Shown: piece after piece, positions 61,902-64,000 of the stretch | How the letters are laid out: every line of letters starts with the position of its first letter | Position numbering within the stretch: position 1 is the first letter of the stretch | The notes under the pieces: generated by a model | What the model was told of the DNA's origin: nothing | The model's database searches: none | What the model saw: the letters and a program-made list of their open reading frames with translations, nothing else | Assembly: GCF_010548275.1 (NCBI RefSeq) | Contig: NZ_JAAGLT010000041.1 | Coordinates: 1-64,000, forward strand | Source: Streptomyces sp. SID12488 | Lineage (GTDB): Bacteria > Actinomycetota > Actinomycetes > Streptomycetales > Streptomycetaceae | Length of the DNA: 64,000 bases | Reading direction: 5' to 3' | Made by a program: the position numbers and the translations under genes

Positions 61902-64000
61902 ACACGATCCCACGCTGGATACCCGGCCCGGTGCCGGGCAAGGACCCGCAGGACAGGCGGCACTCGGTGTACGCCGAGTACGAAGTCCCGCTCGACGCGA
62001 GCCTGTTCAGGTCGGCCTCGTTCGAGTCCGCGCTGCTCGCCGCGCACGCCAAGGTCCTCTCCGCGCTCTCCGGTGAGCGGGAGGTCACCACCGGGTACGT
62101 GGCGGTGAAGGGCGGACGGCCCGTGCCCCGCCGGATGCTGGTCGGCCCGGGCTCCTGGCGGGAGCTGCTGGCGCTGACGGACCTCGCCGACGAGGTGGGC
62201 GAGACGGACGAGCCGCCGTACGAGACCGTGCTCGACCCGCACGGCGGCGACCTCGCGGACGACGGCGCCCACAGCACCGTGCTGCACCTGAGCGTCGGTG
62301 AGCGCACCCTGCGGCTGCGCCACCGCACCGATGTCCTCGACACGGGCGCAGCTGCCCGGATCGCCGGCTACCACCTCACCGCGCTCTCCCTGATGGCCGC
62401 CGACCCGGACGCCGACCACGAGTCGCAGAGTCTGCTGTCGGGAGAGGAACTCACCTTCCAGCTCGACGGGTTGGCGGGGCCTGACCGTGAACTCCCGGAC
62501 CGCCGGGTGCACGAGCTGTTCGAGGAGCGGGTACGGCGGCACCCGGACGCGGTAGCGGCCGTGCAGGGCGGGACGGAGTGGACCTACCGGGAGCTCAACT
62601 CCCGTGCGAACCAGCTCGGTCGGGCCCTGCTGGCCCGCGGGCTGGACAGTGAGGGTGTCGTCGCCGTGGTCACCGAGCGCAACCTCGACTGGATGGCCGC
62701 AGTACTGGGGGTGCTCAAGGCGGGCGGTGTCTATCTGCCGGTCGAGCCGCACTTCCCCGCCGGGCGCATCGCCGCGACCCTCACCCGCGCCGAGTGCGCG
62801 TTCGTCGTCACGGAACACGGCAGCACCACCACGCTGGACGGGACGGGGACGGACGTTCCGAGGCTGTACGTCGACGAGATCGGGGCGGAGGGGCACGCGG
62901 ACGACGACCTCGGGGTGAGCGTCGGCGCCGGCCAACTGGCCTACATCTACTTCACGTCCGGGTCTACCGGTGAGCCCAAGGGCGCGATGTGCGAGCACGC
63001 GGGCTTCGTCAACCACGTCCTCGCCAAGCTGGAGGATCTGGGCGTCGGCGAGGGGCAGGTGGTCGCGCAGACCGCTCCCCAGTGCTTCGACATCTCGCTG
63101 TGGCAGCTGGTGTCCGCTCTGCTCGTCGGCGGCCGGACGCTGCTGGTCGGGCAGGACGTGATCCTGGACGTGCCCAGGTTCGTGGACACGATCGTGGACG
63201 GCGGGGTCAATGTGCTCCAGATCGTGCCGTCGTATCTCGAAGCCGTGCTGGCCGAGTTGGAGCAGCGGCCCCGCGAACTCCCCTACCTGCACTGTGTGTC
63301 GGTCACCGGGGAGGCCGTGAAGCGGGAGCTGGTGCAGCGCTGGTTCGCCGCCCAGCCCGGCATCAAGGTCGCCAACGCCTATGGCCTGACCGAGACTTCG
63401 GACGACACCAACCACGAGGTGATGGACCGGGTGCCGGACGGGCCCCGCGTTCCGCTCGGCCGGCCCGTGCGCAACGTACGTGTGTACGTCGTCGACGAGC
63501 ACCTCGCGCCCGTGCCGCTCGGGGCGCCCGGCGAGATCGTGTTCTCCGGTGTGTGCGTCGGGCGCGGGTACGTCAACGACCCCGAGCGCACGGCGGCGGC
63601 CTTCACGCTGGACCCCTACCGGCCCGGTGAACGGCTCTACCGCAGCGGTGACCACGGGCGCTGGCTGCCCGACGGCAAACTGGAGTTCCTCGGGCGCCGG
63701 GACACCCAGGTCAAGCTGCGCGGCTTCCGGATCGAGATCGGCGAGATCGAGAACGCGCTGCTGCGGGTGCCCGGGGTCCGGGACGGCGCCGTGGTGGTCG
63801 TGCGGGGCGCGCGGCTGGCGGCGTTCTGCACCGGCGCCGAACTCGTCTCCGTGCAGGCGCGGTTGGCCGAGTCGCTGCCCGCGTACATGGTTCCGGCGGC
63901 CGTGCACTGGCGGGAGCGGCTGCCGCTCACCGCCAACGGCAAGACCGACCGCAGGACGCTCACCGCGCTCGCGGAGGAGCTCGCCTCGGCCGAAGACCGT
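61898..64000 (+). CDS. NRPS adenylation-domain protein (3' end outside window)
   Basis: At least 701 residues, open to the window end; ATG 61898 overlaps the previous stop. Residues ~1-190 are an N-terminal domain without a recognised motif (IPRWIPGPVPGKDPQDRRHSVYAEYEVPL). The adenylation domain follows: WTYRELNSRANQL (A2 area), YIYFTSGSTGEPKGAM (A3), FDISLWQLVSALLVGG (A4), NAYGLTETSDDTNHE (A5), GEIVFSGVCVGRGY (A6), YRSGDHGRWLPDG (A7), GFRIEIGEIE (A8) and LTANGKTDRR (A10 lysine). Specificity positions read by eye give D-I-W-Q-S-T-A-D-D-K. No carrier domain is seen in this part; the partner carrier is in the preceding protein. It activates an amino acid for that membrane synthetase. Confidence 0.92.
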   Translation, partial: MNTIPRWIPGPVPGKDPQDRRHSVYAEYEVPLDASLFRSASFESALLAAHAKVLSALSGEREVTTGYVAVKGGRPVPRRMLVGPGSWRELLALTDLADEVGETDEPPYETVLDPHGGDLADDGAHSTVLHLSVGERTLRLRHRTDVLDTGAAARIAGYHLTALSLMAADPDADHESQSLLSGEELTFQLDGLAGPDRELPDRRVHELFEERVRRHPDAVAAVQGGTEWTYRELNSRANQLGRALLARGLDSEGVVAVVTERNLDWMAAVLGVLKAGGVYLPVEPHFPAGRIAATLTRAECAFVVTEHGSTTTLDGTGTDVPRLYVDEIGAEGHADDDLGVSVGAGQLAYIYFTSGSTGEPKGAMCEHAGFVNHVLAKLEDLGVGEGQVVAQTAPQCFDISLWQLVSALLVGGRTLLVGQDVILDVPRFVDTIVDGGVNVLQIVPSYLEAVLAELEQRPRELPYLHCVSVTGEAVKRELVQRWFAAQPGIKVANAYGLTETSDDTNHEVMDRVPDGPRVPLGRPVRNVRVYVVDEHLAPVPLGAPGEIVFSGVCVGRGYVNDPERTAAAFTLDPYRPGERLYRSGDHGRWLPDGKLEFLGRRDTQVKLRGFRIEIGEIENALLRVPGVRDGAVVVVRGARLAAFCTGAELVSVQARLAESLPAYMVPAAVHWRERLPLTANGKTDRRTLTALAEELASAEDR

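Noticed and set aside
59949..61913. 654-codon minus-strand frame opposite the carrier/transferase gene
   Set aside because: Shadow of the well-supported plus-strand protein; its composition is repetitive and no motif is present.
61700..63907. 735-codon minus-strand frame opposite the NRPS gene
   Set aside because: All adenylation core motifs are on the plus strand, so this frame is antisense noise.

Overview
The window is high-GC actinobacterial chromosome, almost certainly Streptomyces. Evidence: GC-rich third codon positions, many GTG starts, ATGA/GTGA start-stop overlaps, Tat-exported hydrolases, and families typical of the genus (alditol oxidase, DUF6191, DUF6193, DUF2716, GntR regulator with a small-gene operon). 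No rRNA, intact tRNA or CRISPR array was seen.

Positions 1-17900 look like ordinary chromosome. They hold the 3' part of a SWIM zinc-finger-like gene, a helicase-associated/WYL-like protein, 6-phosphogluconate dehydrogenase, a membrane protein that joins a sigma-like region, an anti-sigma-type zinc motif and an extracellular cellulose-binding domain, a radical SAM protein, an alditol oxidase, a ROK regulator, a decayed sugar-permease gene, a GH2 beta-galactosidase and a three-gene ABC-2 exporter.

Positions 17900-32300 are an accessory region made of nested mobile-element debris: an overlapping xis/int pair, DUF2716 and DUF6193 genes, a detached 3' half of tRNA-Ser(UGA), an IS5-family element and an inverted 140-bp piece of the same IS bracketing a three-gene cassette, a frameshifted P-loop NTPase gene, a low-GC frameshifted OLD-type ATPase/TOPRIM nuclease, an IS630 fragment, and a GntR regulator facing a four-gene overlapping operon across a strong operator.

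Positions 32300-57350 carry mostly secreted or envelope functions: a PHP phosphoesterase, an EEP hydrolase with a lectin-like tail, a rhamnogalacturonan-I set (CE12 esterase, PL4 lyase, two GH43 enzymes) with a LacI-type operator, a beta-helix surface protein, an amidase, an amino-acid permease divergent from homocysteine methyltransferase, a carboxylesterase, a ricin-type lectin, a glyoxalase-fold protein, an AraC-type regulator and a YihY/BrkB membrane protein.

Positions 58010-64000 start a biosynthetic operon: a polytopic membrane protein, a carrier-protein/membrane/hexapeptide-transferase protein, and an NRPS adenylation protein that runs off the window. Together they resemble a split form of the Pls/PosA homopoly-amino-acid synthetases. 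The specificity residues read by eye resemble those for a diamino acid. This operon is the best candidate for an undescribed system.
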